The notes under the pieces were generated by a model. It was not told the DNA's origin and made no database searches. It worked only from the letters and a program-made list of their open reading frames with translations. The position numbers and the translations under genes are program-made. Source: Acidobacteriota bacterium (GTDB taxonomy: Bacteria > Acidobacteriota > Holophagae > Holophagales > Holophagaceae). Taken from it: a stretch of DNA of 64,000 nucleotides. Positions 1 to 9,100 of this stretch are shown here, in pieces; within the stretch, counting starts at the first letter, position 1, and each line of letters begins with the position of its first letter. Location of the stretch: assembly GCA_016195985.1 (NCBI GenBank), contig JACPYP010000016.1, positions 248,001 to 312,000 of the forward strand, given 5' to 3'.

Positions 1-1
1 C

Positions 2-112
2 TGCGGGCTGAAGGTGCTGAAGATGGAGCCGGGCTACGGCGGCATGGGCCGTCCCGTGCACCGGTACCGGCTGCCGGGCGGCCGGCTGGAAGACCTTCGG
101 CGCTTCCTTTAG
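2..112 (+). CDS. 3' end of an unidentified gene (partial)
   Basis: Only the last 36 codons are present, read in frame 2 and ending at a TAG at 110-112. The tail is basic and Gly/Arg rich (it ends GGRLEDLRRFL). It is too short to assign to a family. Codon use matches the GC-rich neighbours. The next gene starts 88 bases downstream, so the two need not be cotranscribed. Confidence 0.45.
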   Translation, partial: CGLKVLKMEPGYGGMGRPVHRYRLPGGRLEDLRRFL

Positions 113-200
113 TTCCAATAGTCCGAATCAACTTCCGAAATCAGCGGAGGGTCCGCCGGCGGCGCAGCATGGGTCAACCACGCCTGAAAGGAAGACCGAC

Positions 201-1508
201 ATGATGAAACGATTCGCGTCGAAGCTGTACAACTGGGTCGCGGTGGCCATCATTCTCGGCGCGCTGCTGGGCCACTTCTATCCCATTGTCGCCGTGAAGA
301 TGCAGCCGTTCGCGGACGGCTTTATCAGCCTCATCAAGATGCTCATCCCGCCGGTGATCCTCTGCAGCGTGGTGCTGGGCATCGCGGGCTCCGGCAGCAT
401 CAAGAAGGCCGGGCGGGTGGGCGGAAAGGCCATCCTCTACTTCGAAGTGGTGAGCACCCTGGCCCTGGTGATCGGCCTCGCCATGGCCAATGTGTTCGGG
501 CCCGGGCGCAGCTTCCACGCGGATCCATCCAAGCTGGATCCCAAGCTGGTGGCCGGGTACGTGGCCCAGGCCCAGCACCTGACGGTGACCGACCACCTGC
601 TGAAGATGATTCCCAAGACGGTGTTCAGCGCTTTCACCGAAGGCGACGTGCTGCAGGTGCTGCTCATCTCGGTACTCTTCGGTTTCTCCGTGGCTGCCAT
701 GAACGACAAGTACAAGGCGCCGCTCATCGGCTTCCTGGAGAACCTCAGCAAGATGTTCTTCGGGGTCATGAACCAGATCCTCTATCTGGCCCCCTTGGGC
801 GCCGGCGCGGCCATCGCCTTCACCATCGGCAAGTTCGGGCTGCGGTCGCTGGTGCCCATGGCCCAGCTCATCCTGCTCTTCTACGCCACCTGCGCCATCT
901 TCATCTTCCTGGTGCTGGGCTTCATCGCCCGGCTGGCGGGCTTCAACATCTTCAAGGTGGTGGGCTACATCAAGAGCGAGTTGCTGCTGGTGCTGGCCAC
1001 CAGTTCCTCCGAGTCGGCCCTGATTCCGCTCATGGAGAAGATGGAAAAGCTGGGCCTTTCGAAATCCGTGGTGGGCCTGGTCATTCCCACGGGCTATTCC
1101 TTCAATCTGGACGGCACCAACATCTACATGACCCTGGCCTCGATCTTCATCGCCCAGGCCCTGGGCATCCACCTCACCATCGGCCAGCAGATGGCCATCC
1201 TGGTGGTGGCCATGATCACCAGCAAGGGCGCGGCGGGCGTCACGGGTTCGGGCTTCATCACCCTGGCGGCCACGCTGGCGGTGGTGCCGGGCATCCCCGT
1301 GGCAGGCATGGCCCTCATCCTCGGCATCGACAAGTTCATGTCCGAAGCCCGCGCCATCACCAACCACATCGGCAACTGCATCGCCGCCGTGGTCATGGCC
1401 AGCTGGGAGAAGGAGCTGGACTGGGATACCTTCCACGCCACCCTCGGCCGGAAGAAGGAGGCTCAGCCCATGGTGAAAGCGCCCGTCCTGGCCGCCGGAG
1501 CGGAGTGA
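201..1508 (+). CDS. dctA: C4-dicarboxylate/cation symporter, DAACS family (DctA/GltP type)
   Basis: A 435-residue inner-membrane carrier, close to the usual 420-440 residues of the family, expected to import succinate, fumarate or malate, or glutamate/aspartate, with H+ or Na+. The protein alternates hydrophobic segments throughout. The substrate/cation signature is visible: a serine-rich re-entrant loop (TSSSESAL), then FNLDGTNIYM (the NxDGT motif), then SKGAAGVTGSGF and a final conserved segment ITNHIGNCIAAVV. The ATG at 201 is preceded by AGGAAG at a good distance. DctA is preferred over GltP because the SKGAAGVTGSGF loop is DctA-like, but the substrate is not provable from sequence. It appears monocistronic and ends in front of a strong hairpin shared with the convergent oxidoreductase gene. 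Confidence 0.88.
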   Translation: MMKRFASKLYNWVAVAIILGALLGHFYPIVAVKMQPFADGFISLIKMLIPPVILCSVVLGIAGSGSIKKAGRVGGKAILYFEVVSTLALVIGLAMANVFGPGRSFHADPSKLDPKLVAGYVAQAQHLTVTDHLLKMIPKTVFSAFTEGDVLQVLLISVLFGFSVAAMNDKYKAPLIGFLENLSKMFFGVMNQILYLAPLGAGAAIAFTIGKFGLRSLVPMAQLILLFYATCAIFIFLVLGFIARLAGFNIFKVVGYIKSELLLVLATSSSESALIPLMEKMEKLGLSKSVVGLVIPTGYSFNLDGTNIYMTLASIFIAQALGIHLTIGQQMAILVVAMITSKGAAGVTGSGFITLAATLAVVPGIPVAGMALILGIDKFMSEARAITNHIGNCIAAVVMASWEKELDWDTFHATLGRKKEAQPMVKAPVLAAGAE

Positions 1509-1519
1509 GCTTCAAAAGA

Positions 1520-1563
1520 CCCCCACGAAGGCGTGCTTTCCATCCCCGTCACCTTCGTGGGGG
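1520..1563. terminator. Bidirectional hairpin between dctA and the oxidoreductase gene
   Basis: A perfect 12-bp inverted repeat (CCCCCACGAAGG at 1520-1531, CCTTCGTGGGGG at 1552-1563) with a 20-nt loop lies in the 71-bp gap between two convergent genes. On the minus strand it is followed by a short T-rich stretch (complement of AAAAGA at 1514-1519). It fits a terminator serving both genes. Confidence 0.65.
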
Positions 1564-1579
1564 GCCTGAAAACGCTGCA

Positions 1580-2647
1580 TCAGGCCCGGAACCGCGCCGG
1601 GTCCAGGGGGCCTCCGTGCTGGTGTCGGAGGAACCGCTCGGCCGCCTGGGCGCCCACGGCCAGGCCGCTGGTCATGCCGTGGCCGCCCAGGCCCGCGGAC
1701 CAGAACAGGCGGGGGTTCCAGGGATCCCAACCGAGGACGAAGCGCCGGTCCGGCGCGAAGGTGCGCAGACCGGTCCAGTAGCGGGTGACGGGGCGCTCGG
1801 CCAGATGCGGCGCCAGCTCCCGCAGGCTGCCATAGAGGCCTTCCAGCACGGAGGCGTCGGTGTCGGGCTGGCGGCCCCGGGGGGGCAGGGGCACGGCGGC
1901 CTCTTCGCAGGGGCACATCAGCAGGCCGCCGCTCTCTGGGCGCATGTAAAAGGGACGATCCACCCACCAGGCCCAGGGCTCGCTCTGGGGATGCGCCGCG
2001 CTGCTCCACACCAGGGAGCGCCGCAGCGGCGTGAAGGGGATTTCAGAACCCGCCATCTGTCCCAGCTCGCCCGCCCAGGCGCCGGCGGCGATGGCCAGGG
2101 CGGCCGCCCGCAGGGGCCCCCGGTCCGTGTCCAAATCGAAGCCCGCCGCATCCCCCTTCAGGCCGCGGAGGGCGCAGCCGAAACGCAGGTCGGCGCCTCC
2201 GGCGCGGGCTCCTTCGGCGCAGGCGCGCAGCAGGCCGGCAATGTCGATGACGCCGTCGCCGGGAATGGCCAGGTGCTCTGCCGCATGGAGGCCTGGAAGC
2301 GGAATGCCGGGCCCGCGAAGCACTTCCACGCCGTGGCGGGCGGCCTCAGCCGCGAAGGCGGCCAGGGGACCGGGCTCTGCGCTCGCCAACAAACCGCCGC
2401 TCGGGTTCATGAGCCTCGCCTCGGCCAGGCGGCGGCGCCCTTCCACCGTGAGCGCCGTATGCTCGTCCCGGCCCGTGAGGGAACGGGCCACCGCGGCATT
2501 GTGGCCGCTGGCATAGGTGCCGGGCTGATCTTCCCGCTCCAGCAGCACGATGCCGCTCTGGCCGGCCCGGGCGAGATGGAAGGCGAGGCTCAGTCCAGCG
2601 ATGCCCCCGCCGATGATCGCCACCTCTGCCATCTCAACCTTGCCCAT
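1580..2647 (-). CDS. FAD-dependent oxidoreductase, DAO family (D-amino-acid dehydrogenase-like)
   Basis: A 355-residue flavoprotein of the D-amino acid oxidase/glycine oxidase fold. The N-terminal dinucleotide-binding motif IIGGGIAGLSLAF comes first, followed by E at the end of strand 2 (LLEREDQPGTYASG). The C-terminal FAD-contact region reads SAGLGGHGMTSGLAVG. The stretch RYWTGLRTFAPDRRFVLG resembles the C-terminal part of D-arginine/D-amino-acid dehydrogenases. The substrate is unknown; oxidative deamination of an amine or D-amino acid is the family expectation. Two starts are possible: ATG at 2647 with AGGATGG upstream, or ATG at 2632 with AAGG five bases upstream, which would put the Rossmann motif nearer the N-terminus. 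No membrane segment. Confidence 0.8.
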   Translation of the reverse strand: MGKVEMAEVAIIGGGIAGLSLAFHLARAGQSGIVLLEREDQPGTYASGHNAAVARSLTGRDEHTALTVEGRRRLAEARLMNPSGGLLASAEPGPLAAFAAEAARHGVEVLRGPGIPLPGLHAAEHLAIPGDGVIDIAGLLRACAEGARAGGADLRFGCALRGLKGDAAGFDLDTDRGPLRAAALAIAAGAWAGELGQMAGSEIPFTPLRRSLVWSSAAHPQSEPWAWWVDRPFYMRPESGGLLMCPCEEAAVPLPPRGRQPDTDASVLEGLYGSLRELAPHLAERPVTRYWTGLRTFAPDRRFVLGWDPWNPRLFWSAGLGGHGMTSGLAVGAQAAERFLRHQHGGPLDPARFRA

Positions 2648-2751
2648 GGAACCATCCTAGCGCCGAAGGCCGCCCTGGCACCGAAGGCTGCGCCAGAGCG
2701 GGGTTTGGGACCGTCCGGCTCCTTCGGCCTGTGATCCTCGTCAAGGATTTC

Positions 2752-3195
2752 ATGTTGCCACATGGGTGGAGGCCCTATCATGGGATCCGGAGGTTTCCCC
2801 TGCGGACGGTTCTGCGTGCCATCCTGACCCTCGCGCTGCTTTTGGGCGGCGGGCTGGGGGACTGGGCCGCCGATCCATTCGCCGCGGCCGCCGCGCCGGC
2901 TCATGAATCCTGCTGCTGCGGGGAACCCGCGGGCATGGAAGACGCCTGCCCTTGCCCCAGGCCTGAAGGGAACCGCGGTCCTTCCCGGACCCCGTGCGGC
3001 GAACGCGCCGCGGCCACGGCCGCGCCTGCCACCCGTCGGGCCCAGGCGCAGCGCCGCGTGGAGTCCAGGCCCGAACCCGCGGCTTGGGCGAATTCCAGCT
3101 TTGAACATGAATCTTCCGTTGGAGAGAACACTCCTCGGGGCCGCGCGCCGGATCTGGGCCGCCACTTGGCCGCGCTGGGCATCTTCCGGATCTGA
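2752..3195 (+). CDS. Small exported Cys-rich protein heading the heavy-metal efflux operon
   Basis: I do not recognise a named family. The ATG at 2752 has AAGGA a few bases upstream; a GTG at 2731 is also open. After about 18 residues comes a hydrophobic stretch (LRAILTLALLLGGGLGDWA), then a cluster of cysteines (ESCCCGEP, then DACPCPRP, then a last Cys near SRTPCG), then an Arg/Ala-rich tail. The export segment and cysteine cluster suggest periplasmic metal binding or a stress-response accessory. It reads in the same direction as the CusCBA-like genes, which start 84 bases later. The Arg-rich tail is compositionally ordinary for GC-rich frames, so whether the gene is real is less certain than for its neighbours. 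Confidence 0.5.
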   Translation: MLPHGWRPYHGIRRFPLRTVLRAILTLALLLGGGLGDWAADPFAAAAAPAHESCCCGEPAGMEDACPCPRPEGNRGPSRTPCGERAAATAAPATRRAQAQRRVESRPEPAAWANSSFEHESSVGENTPRGRAPDLGRHLAALGIFRI

Positions 3196-3279
3196 GCGAG
3201 GGCTGAGCGGAGCTCTGCCTTAGCGCCGTGAGTCAATGCGGCGTGGGCCTTTGTCCTGTTGATCTTTTCCGGAGTTTCC

Positions 3280-4668
3280 ATGTTCAGGCCTTCGCGCCTG
3301 TGGCCGGCCCTGGTGCTTTTCGCGCCGGGCCTGGCCCAGGCCCCTTCCATCGAATCCCCATCCCCTGACCCCGTGCTGTCGGCCTTGCTGAGCGAGGCCT
3401 TGGACTCCCATCCGGACCTGCGAAAGGCGGCCGCGGCCGTCCGCATGGATCAGGAGCGGGTGCCCCAGGCGGGCGTGCTGCCGGATCCCTCCCTGTCGCT
3501 GGGCCTCCAGAACGACGGCTTCAAGCGGCTGGAAGTGGGCCGCATGGAGACCAGCTTCTACAGCCTCGCCTTTACCCAGCCCTTCCCCTGGCCCGGCAAA
3601 CGCGGGTTGCGGAAGGAGGTCGCCGAGATCGGCGTGGAGGTGTCGGAGGCCTCGCGGTCGCGGGTGCGCCTGGGCCTGGAGGCCGACGTGCGCCGGGGCT
3701 ATGCGGCCCTGTTGCTGATCCGCGGCCAGAAGGCCCTTCAGGCCGAGCAGCGGGTCTTCCTGGAGCAGGCCGCGCAACTGGTCCGCACCCGCTACGAGGT
3801 GGGGCAGGGCAGCCAGGGCGACCTGCTGAGGGCGCAGTTGGAGATCACCCGCCTGCAGGCGGCCACCTGGGCCCTGGAGGCCGATGAGAAGGCTGCGCTG
3901 GCTGTCCTCAACCGCCTGCGCCAGCATGATCCGGCTGATCCCATCGAGACTTCCGCCAGCCTGGCGGATCTGCCGGAACCGGGCCTGCTCAGCCCCGAGG
4001 CCGTGGAAGCCATCAGCCCTGAACTGGCCGGGGCCCGGGCCACCGTGCGGCAGACGGAGCGCCAGCTGGACCTGGCGAAACTGGACCGCCGCCCGGATTT
4101 CGCCGTGACCGCGGGCGTCATGCCCCGAGGCAGCCTGGATCCCATGTGGCAGGTGGGCCTGAGCGTGTCGCTGCCCATCTACGGCCGGCACAAGCAGCAG
4201 CGGGCTGTCGCCGAGCACGAACACCACCGCCAGGGGCAGGGCGCCGAAGTGGTTTCCGTCCAATCGCTCCTGCGGCAGCGCACCGAAGAACGCGGCCTTC
4301 AGATCGAGGCCCTGCGCCGCACGCGGGAACTCTACCGCCAGGGACTGCTGGTGCAAAGCGAGGCCAGCTTCAAGGCAGCCCTGGCCCAGTATGAGGCGGG
4401 CCGGGCTCCCTTCCTCAGCGCGCTGGAAGCCCTCAACGGCTGGGTGGGTGACCGGGGGGCCTACCTGCAGACCCTGGCCCAGCTGCAGGCCCAGCACATC
4501 GCCTTGCGCGAGGCGACCCTCGGCGCCACGCCCTCCGTGTCAGGCGGCTCCCTGGGTTCCGCCTCCATGGGCTCCGGGGCTTCCGCCGCTCCGCCGAAAT
4601 CCGCCAAGACACCGGGTGCCGCCAGTGGCGGCGCTCAGGATGCCGGCCCTGCCATGACCAAGATGTAG
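3280..4668 (+). CDS. cusC: Outer-membrane efflux channel, TolC/CusC-CzcC family
   Basis: A 462-residue outer-membrane factor of an RND heavy-metal efflux system. It begins with a signal peptide (LWPALVLFAPGLAQA), has no lipobox cysteine, and then shows the long alternating helices of two OEP domains (heptad-rich stretches around residues 90-210 and 280-400). The conserved proline turn FTQPFPWPGKRGLRKEV is visible. The ATG at 3280 is chosen over the upstream in-frame TTG at 3259 because GGAG lies 6 bases before it and the signal peptide then starts correctly. A Gly/Ser/Ala tail of about 45 residues at the C-terminus is unusual for the family. The next gene starts 8 bases after the stop, so the genes are cotranscribed. 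Confidence 0.87.
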   Translation: MFRPSRLWPALVLFAPGLAQAPSIESPSPDPVLSALLSEALDSHPDLRKAAAAVRMDQERVPQAGVLPDPSLSLGLQNDGFKRLEVGRMETSFYSLAFTQPFPWPGKRGLRKEVAEIGVEVSEASRSRVRLGLEADVRRGYAALLLIRGQKALQAEQRVFLEQAAQLVRTRYEVGQGSQGDLLRAQLEITRLQAATWALEADEKAALAVLNRLRQHDPADPIETSASLADLPEPGLLSPEAVEAISPELAGARATVRQTERQLDLAKLDRRPDFAVTAGVMPRGSLDPMWQVGLSVSLPIYGRHKQQRAVAEHEHHRQGQGAEVVSVQSLLRQRTEERGLQIEALRRTRELYRQGLLVQSEASFKAALAQYEAGRAPFLSALEALNGWVGDRGAYLQTLAQLQAQHIALREATLGATPSVSGGSLGSASMGSGASAAPPKSAKTPGAASGGAQDAGPAMTKM

Positions 4669-4676
4669 GAGATTCC

Positions 4677-6134
4677 ATGAGCCTCGAACAACCTTCCTTC
4701 GATTCTCCGGCCCGCAAGGGCTTCCCCCTCCGGTCCACGGCTTTCGCCTTGCTGGGCGTGATCGCGGGCGTGGGCGGAACCCTTCTGCTGCGGCCAGCGC
4801 CGGGACACGGCCACGGCGCGGAATCAGGCGCCGCGGCGCAGGCGCCCAAGAAGCAGATGTACCAGTGCCCGATGCATCCCCAGATCATCCAGGACCACGC
4901 GGGGACGTGCCCCATTTGCGGCATGGACCTGGTGCCCATGGAGAACGAGGGCCCCAAGGTGAAAGGAAAGATCGTCTACTACCGCTCGCCCATGAACCCG
5001 AGCCTGACGTCCCAGGTGCCCATGAAGGACGAGATGGGCATGGACTACGTGCCGGTCTACGAGGGCGACTTGCAAGGGGAGGGGACGGGTCTGGAGACAC
5101 ACGCCGCCGTCAAGATCGACCACGAACGCCAGCAGCTGATCGGCCTGAGAACGGACAAGGCGGTGGAAGGTCCCGTGGGGGGAGAACTCCGGGCCGTGGG
5201 CCGCGTGGCGGTGGACGAAACGCGAGTGCGGAAAGTGAATGTGAAGGTGGAGGGTTTCGTGGAGAAGCTCTTCGTGGATTTTGTGGGGAAGCCGGTGGCA
5301 AAGGGGCAGCCCCTGTTCAGCCTCTACAGCCCTGAGTTCGTGAGCGCCCAGCGGGAGTACCTGCTGGCGTTGAAGACCCAGAAAGCCCTGTCGGGAGGGG
5401 CGCTTCAGCAGTCCGGGGGGGATCTCCTGGAATCGGCGAAGCGGCGGCTCCTGCTTTGGGATGTGCCCCCGGAGGTCCTGGACCGCCTGGAGAAGTCCGG
5501 CGAGGTCCAGCGGGCGCTGACGCTGCGCAGCCCGATTTCGGGAATCGTCACGGCCAAGAACGTGGTGGAGGGCGCCCGTCTCACGCCGGCGGAGATTCCG
5601 TTCGAAATCACGGACCTGAGCCGGGTGTGGGTCCTTACGGACATTTATGAGGTCGAGCTCGGCCGGGTGAAGGTGGGCGGATCCGCCGATCTGACGCTGC
5701 AGAGCCAACCCGGCCGGGTATTCAAGGGCCGCGTGGCCTTCGTGGATCCCGTGATGGATCCCAAGACGCGCACGGCCAAGGCCCGGATCGAGTTCCCCAA
5801 TCCGAAGGGCGACCTGAAACCCGAGATGTTCGGGGAAGTCCTGCTCAAGGGCCCGGGCCGCAAGGGCCTGCTGATCCCCCTGGACGCGGTGCTGGACGCG
5901 GGAACCACCAAGGTGGCGTTCGTGGCCCTGGGCGAGGGGAAATTCGAGCCAAGGGAGGTCACGACGGGAACCACCGTGGGCGAGAAAGTCGAGATCCGTT
6001 CAGGGCTGAAGGCGGGGGACGAGGTGGTCGTGCGAGCGAACTTCCTGGTCGATTCCGAATCGCGGCTCAAGGCCGCCCTGGCTCACCTGAGCCAGAAACC
6101 CGCCGCCGCTCCGGCGGGCGGCCACCAGCACTGA
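4677..6134 (+). CDS. cusB: RND periplasmic adaptor (CusB type) with heavy-metal-binding domains
   Basis: A 485-residue membrane-fusion protein linking the inner-membrane pump to the outer-membrane channel. An N-terminal anchor (residues about 20-38) is followed by a His/Gly linker and two heavy-metal-binding modules. The first has the full motif YQCPMHP...CPICGMDLVPM. The second, around residue 100, reads SPMNPSL...MGMDYVPVY and has lost its cysteines, as in CusB. Barrel-sandwich and beta-barrel domains follow, with KVEGFVEKL and FVDPVMDPKTRTAKARIEF recognisable. The C-terminus ends GGHQH. GGAG precedes the ATG, and the pump gene starts 10 bases after the stop. Methionine and cysteine content favours Cu(I)/Ag(I), although Czc-type substrates are not excluded. 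Confidence 0.9.
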   Translation: MSLEQPSFDSPARKGFPLRSTAFALLGVIAGVGGTLLLRPAPGHGHGAESGAAAQAPKKQMYQCPMHPQIIQDHAGTCPICGMDLVPMENEGPKVKGKIVYYRSPMNPSLTSQVPMKDEMGMDYVPVYEGDLQGEGTGLETHAAVKIDHERQQLIGLRTDKAVEGPVGGELRAVGRVAVDETRVRKVNVKVEGFVEKLFVDFVGKPVAKGQPLFSLYSPEFVSAQREYLLALKTQKALSGGALQQSGGDLLESAKRRLLLWDVPPEVLDRLEKSGEVQRALTLRSPISGIVTAKNVVEGARLTPAEIPFEITDLSRVWVLTDIYEVELGRVKVGGSADLTLQSQPGRVFKGRVAFVDPVMDPKTRTAKARIEFPNPKGDLKPEMFGEVLLKGPGRKGLLIPLDAVLDAGTTKVAFVALGEGKFEPREVTTGTTVGEKVEIRSGLKAGDEVVVRANFLVDSESRLKAALAHLSQKPAAAPAGGHQH

Positions 6135-6144
6135 GGGGGAAGAG

Positions 6145-9100
6145 ATGAGCGGAAACATCGCCTACGATCCCGAGCACCCGACCTTTCTCCAGCGGATCAT
6201 CCGCTTTTCGGCGGAGAACCGCTGGCTGGTGATGGCCGCCTCGGCCGTGCTGCTGGCCATGTCCTTCTGGACCATGCGCAACATCCCGTTGGATGCCCTG
6301 CCGGACCTCAGCGACACCCAGGTGATCATCTACAGCAAGTGGGACCGGAGCCCCGACATCGTGGAGGACCAGGTCACCTACCCCATCGTGACCAGCCTCC
6401 TGGGGGCCCCCAAGGTGAAGGCCGTCCGGGCCCTGTCGGATTTCGGGTTTTCCTACGTCTACGTGATTTTCGAGGACGGAACGGACATCTACTGGGCCCG
6501 GAGCCGCACGCTGGAGTATCTCAGCAAGATCACATCGAGCCTTCCGCCGGGGGTGCAGACCTCCATCGGTCCCGACGCCACGTCCGTGGGATGGGTTTAC
6601 CAGTACGCCCTGGTGGACCACAGCGGGAAGCACAGCACGGATGAGCTCCGCTCGCTCCAGGACTGGTTCCTGCGCTACTCCGTGCAGAGCACGCCCGGCG
6701 TGGCGGAGGTGGCCACGGTGGGCGGGCAGGCCAGGCAGTTCCAGGTCCAGGTGGATCCCAACAAGCTGGCCGCCTACAAGATCCCCATCGATTCCGTCAT
6801 CGGCGCGGTGAAGAGCGCCAACGCGGAAGTGGGAGGGCGCCTGGTGGAGTACAGCGGCCGCGAGTACATGGTCAGGGGGCGGGGGTACGTCAAATCCACC
6901 AGAGATCTTGAACAGGCCGTGCTGAAAGCGGAGAACGGCACCCCTGTCCGCCTGGGCGAAGTGGCCACCGTGAGCCTGGGGCCCGAGATGCGCCGCGGGC
7001 TGACGGATCTGGACGGGCAAGGGGACGTGGTGAGCGGCATTGTGGTCATGCGGCAGGGAGAAAATGCCCTGAATGTCATCGAGCGCGTGAAGGCCAAGCT
7101 GGCGGAGCTGAAGAAGGGCCTTCCAGACGGCGTGGAGATCGTGCCGGTCTATGACCGCTCCGAGCTGATCGAAAGCGCGATCAAGACCGTCAAGCACAAG
7201 CTCATCGAAGAGATGGTCGTCGTTTCCATCATCATCCTCGTCTTCCTATGGCACATCCCGTCCGCCCTGGTGCCCATCATCACCATTCCCGTGAGCGTGG
7301 CGCTGGCCTTCATCCCGATGTACGGGATCGGCCAGAACGCCAACCTCATGAGCCTGGCCGGCATCGCGATTTCCATCGGCGTGCTGGTGGACGGCGCCAT
7401 CGTAGAGGTGGAGAACGCCTACAAGAAGATCGAGAAATGGATCGAGGCGGGAAAGCCGGGAAGCTTCTACGACGTCCGTCTCGAAGCCCTGATGGAAGTT
7501 GGACCGAGCGTCTTCTTCTCCCTGCTGGTGGTGGCGGTGAGCTTCATGCCCATCTTCACCCTGCTGGACCAGGAGGGGAGGCTGTTCAAGCCGCTGGCCT
7601 ACTCCAAGAACCTGGCCATGGCCATCGCGGCGATTCTGGCCCTGACGCTGGACCCGGCCATGCGCATGATGTTCGCCCGGGTCGAGCCCTTCCAGTTCAA
7701 GCCCAAGTGGCTGGCCTGGACCTTCACCCAGGTGGCCGTCGGCAAGTATTACGCCGAGGAGAAGCATCCCATCAGCGTGTTCCTGCACCGGATCTACGAA
7801 GGGCCCTGCCGCTTTGTGGTGAAACACGCCAAGGCCACCCTGGCCGTGGCCGTGCTGCTGGTGCTGGGGACCATCCCTGCCTTCGTGAGCCTGGGGAGCG
7901 AGTTCATGCCGCCCCTCAACGAGGGCACGCTGCTCTACATGCCCTCCACCCTGCCTGGACTGAGCCAGACCGAGGCCCAGCGCATCCTCCAGGTGCAGGA
8001 CCGCCTCATCCGGACCGTGCCCGAAGTGGAGCGCGTCTTCGGAAAGGCGGGCCGGGCCGACACCGCCACCGATCCTGCCCCCTTCTCCATGATGGAGACG
8101 GTGATCATTCTCAAGCCCGAAGAGCAATGGCGCGAAAAGCCCCGCTGGTTCAGCTCCTGGGCGCCAGGCTTCGTGAAATCCGTGCTCCGGCCCATCTGGC
8201 GGGACCGCATCACCCAGGAAGACATCGTGGCCGAGCTGGACCGGGTGGTGAAGCTTCCCGCCATTCCCAACGCCTGGACCATGCCCATCAAGGCCCGTCT
8301 GGACATGCTGTCCACTGGCATCCGGACCCCCGTGGGCCTCAAGATCAACGGCGCCGACCTGGAGACCATCCAGAAAGTGGCCGTGGACGCCGAGCGCGTC
8401 CTCTCGGGCGTTCCGGGCACCCGGAGCGCCTTCGCCGAACGCACGGCCCAGGGCTATTTCCTGGACTTCGTGCTGAAGCGGGACCAGCTGGCCCGATACG
8501 GCCTCAGCGTGGAGCAGGCCAACATGCTGGTGATGACCGCCATCGGCGGCGACAACCAGGGCATGGTCTACGACGGCCGGGCCCGCTACCCCGTCAACGT
8601 CCGCTACGCCCGGGACTACCGCGAGAGCCCGGACGCATTGAAGCGGGTGCTCGTTCCCACGCCGGGCGGCGCCATGATTCCCATGGAAGAGATCGCCGAG
8701 CTCAAGTGGGCCAACGGCCCGGCCATGATCCGCGATGAGAACGGCCAGATGAACGGCTACGTGCTGGTGGACTTCGACACCTCGAAGTTCGACGTGGGCA
8801 CCTACGTCCAGCACGCGAAAGCCGCCGTGGAGAAGGACCTCAAGCTTCCCGCCGGCTACAGCCTGACCTGGTCTGGGCAGTACGAGAACATGATCCGCGT
8901 GAAGGAGCGGCTGAAAATCATCCTCCCCATCACGCTGGTGCTGATCTTCGGCCTGCTCTTCGCCAACACCAAGAGCGCCTTCAAAGCCTCCATCGTCATG
9001 CTGGCCGTGCCCTTCAGCGCCATCGGCGCCTTCTGGCTGCTGTGGGCCCTGGGCTACAACATGAGCATCGCCGTGTGGGTGGGCCTCATCGCCCTCATGG

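Noticed and set aside
174-1436. 420-residue open frame antisense to dctA
   Set aside because: His/Gly/Asp-rich low-complexity translation, typical shadow of a GC-rich gene; the plus strand has a clear transporter.
2590-3446. Minus-strand ORFs overlapping the Cys-rich gene and cusC start
   Set aside because: Arg/Gly-rich shadows without ribosome-binding sites; they would oppose the efflux operon.
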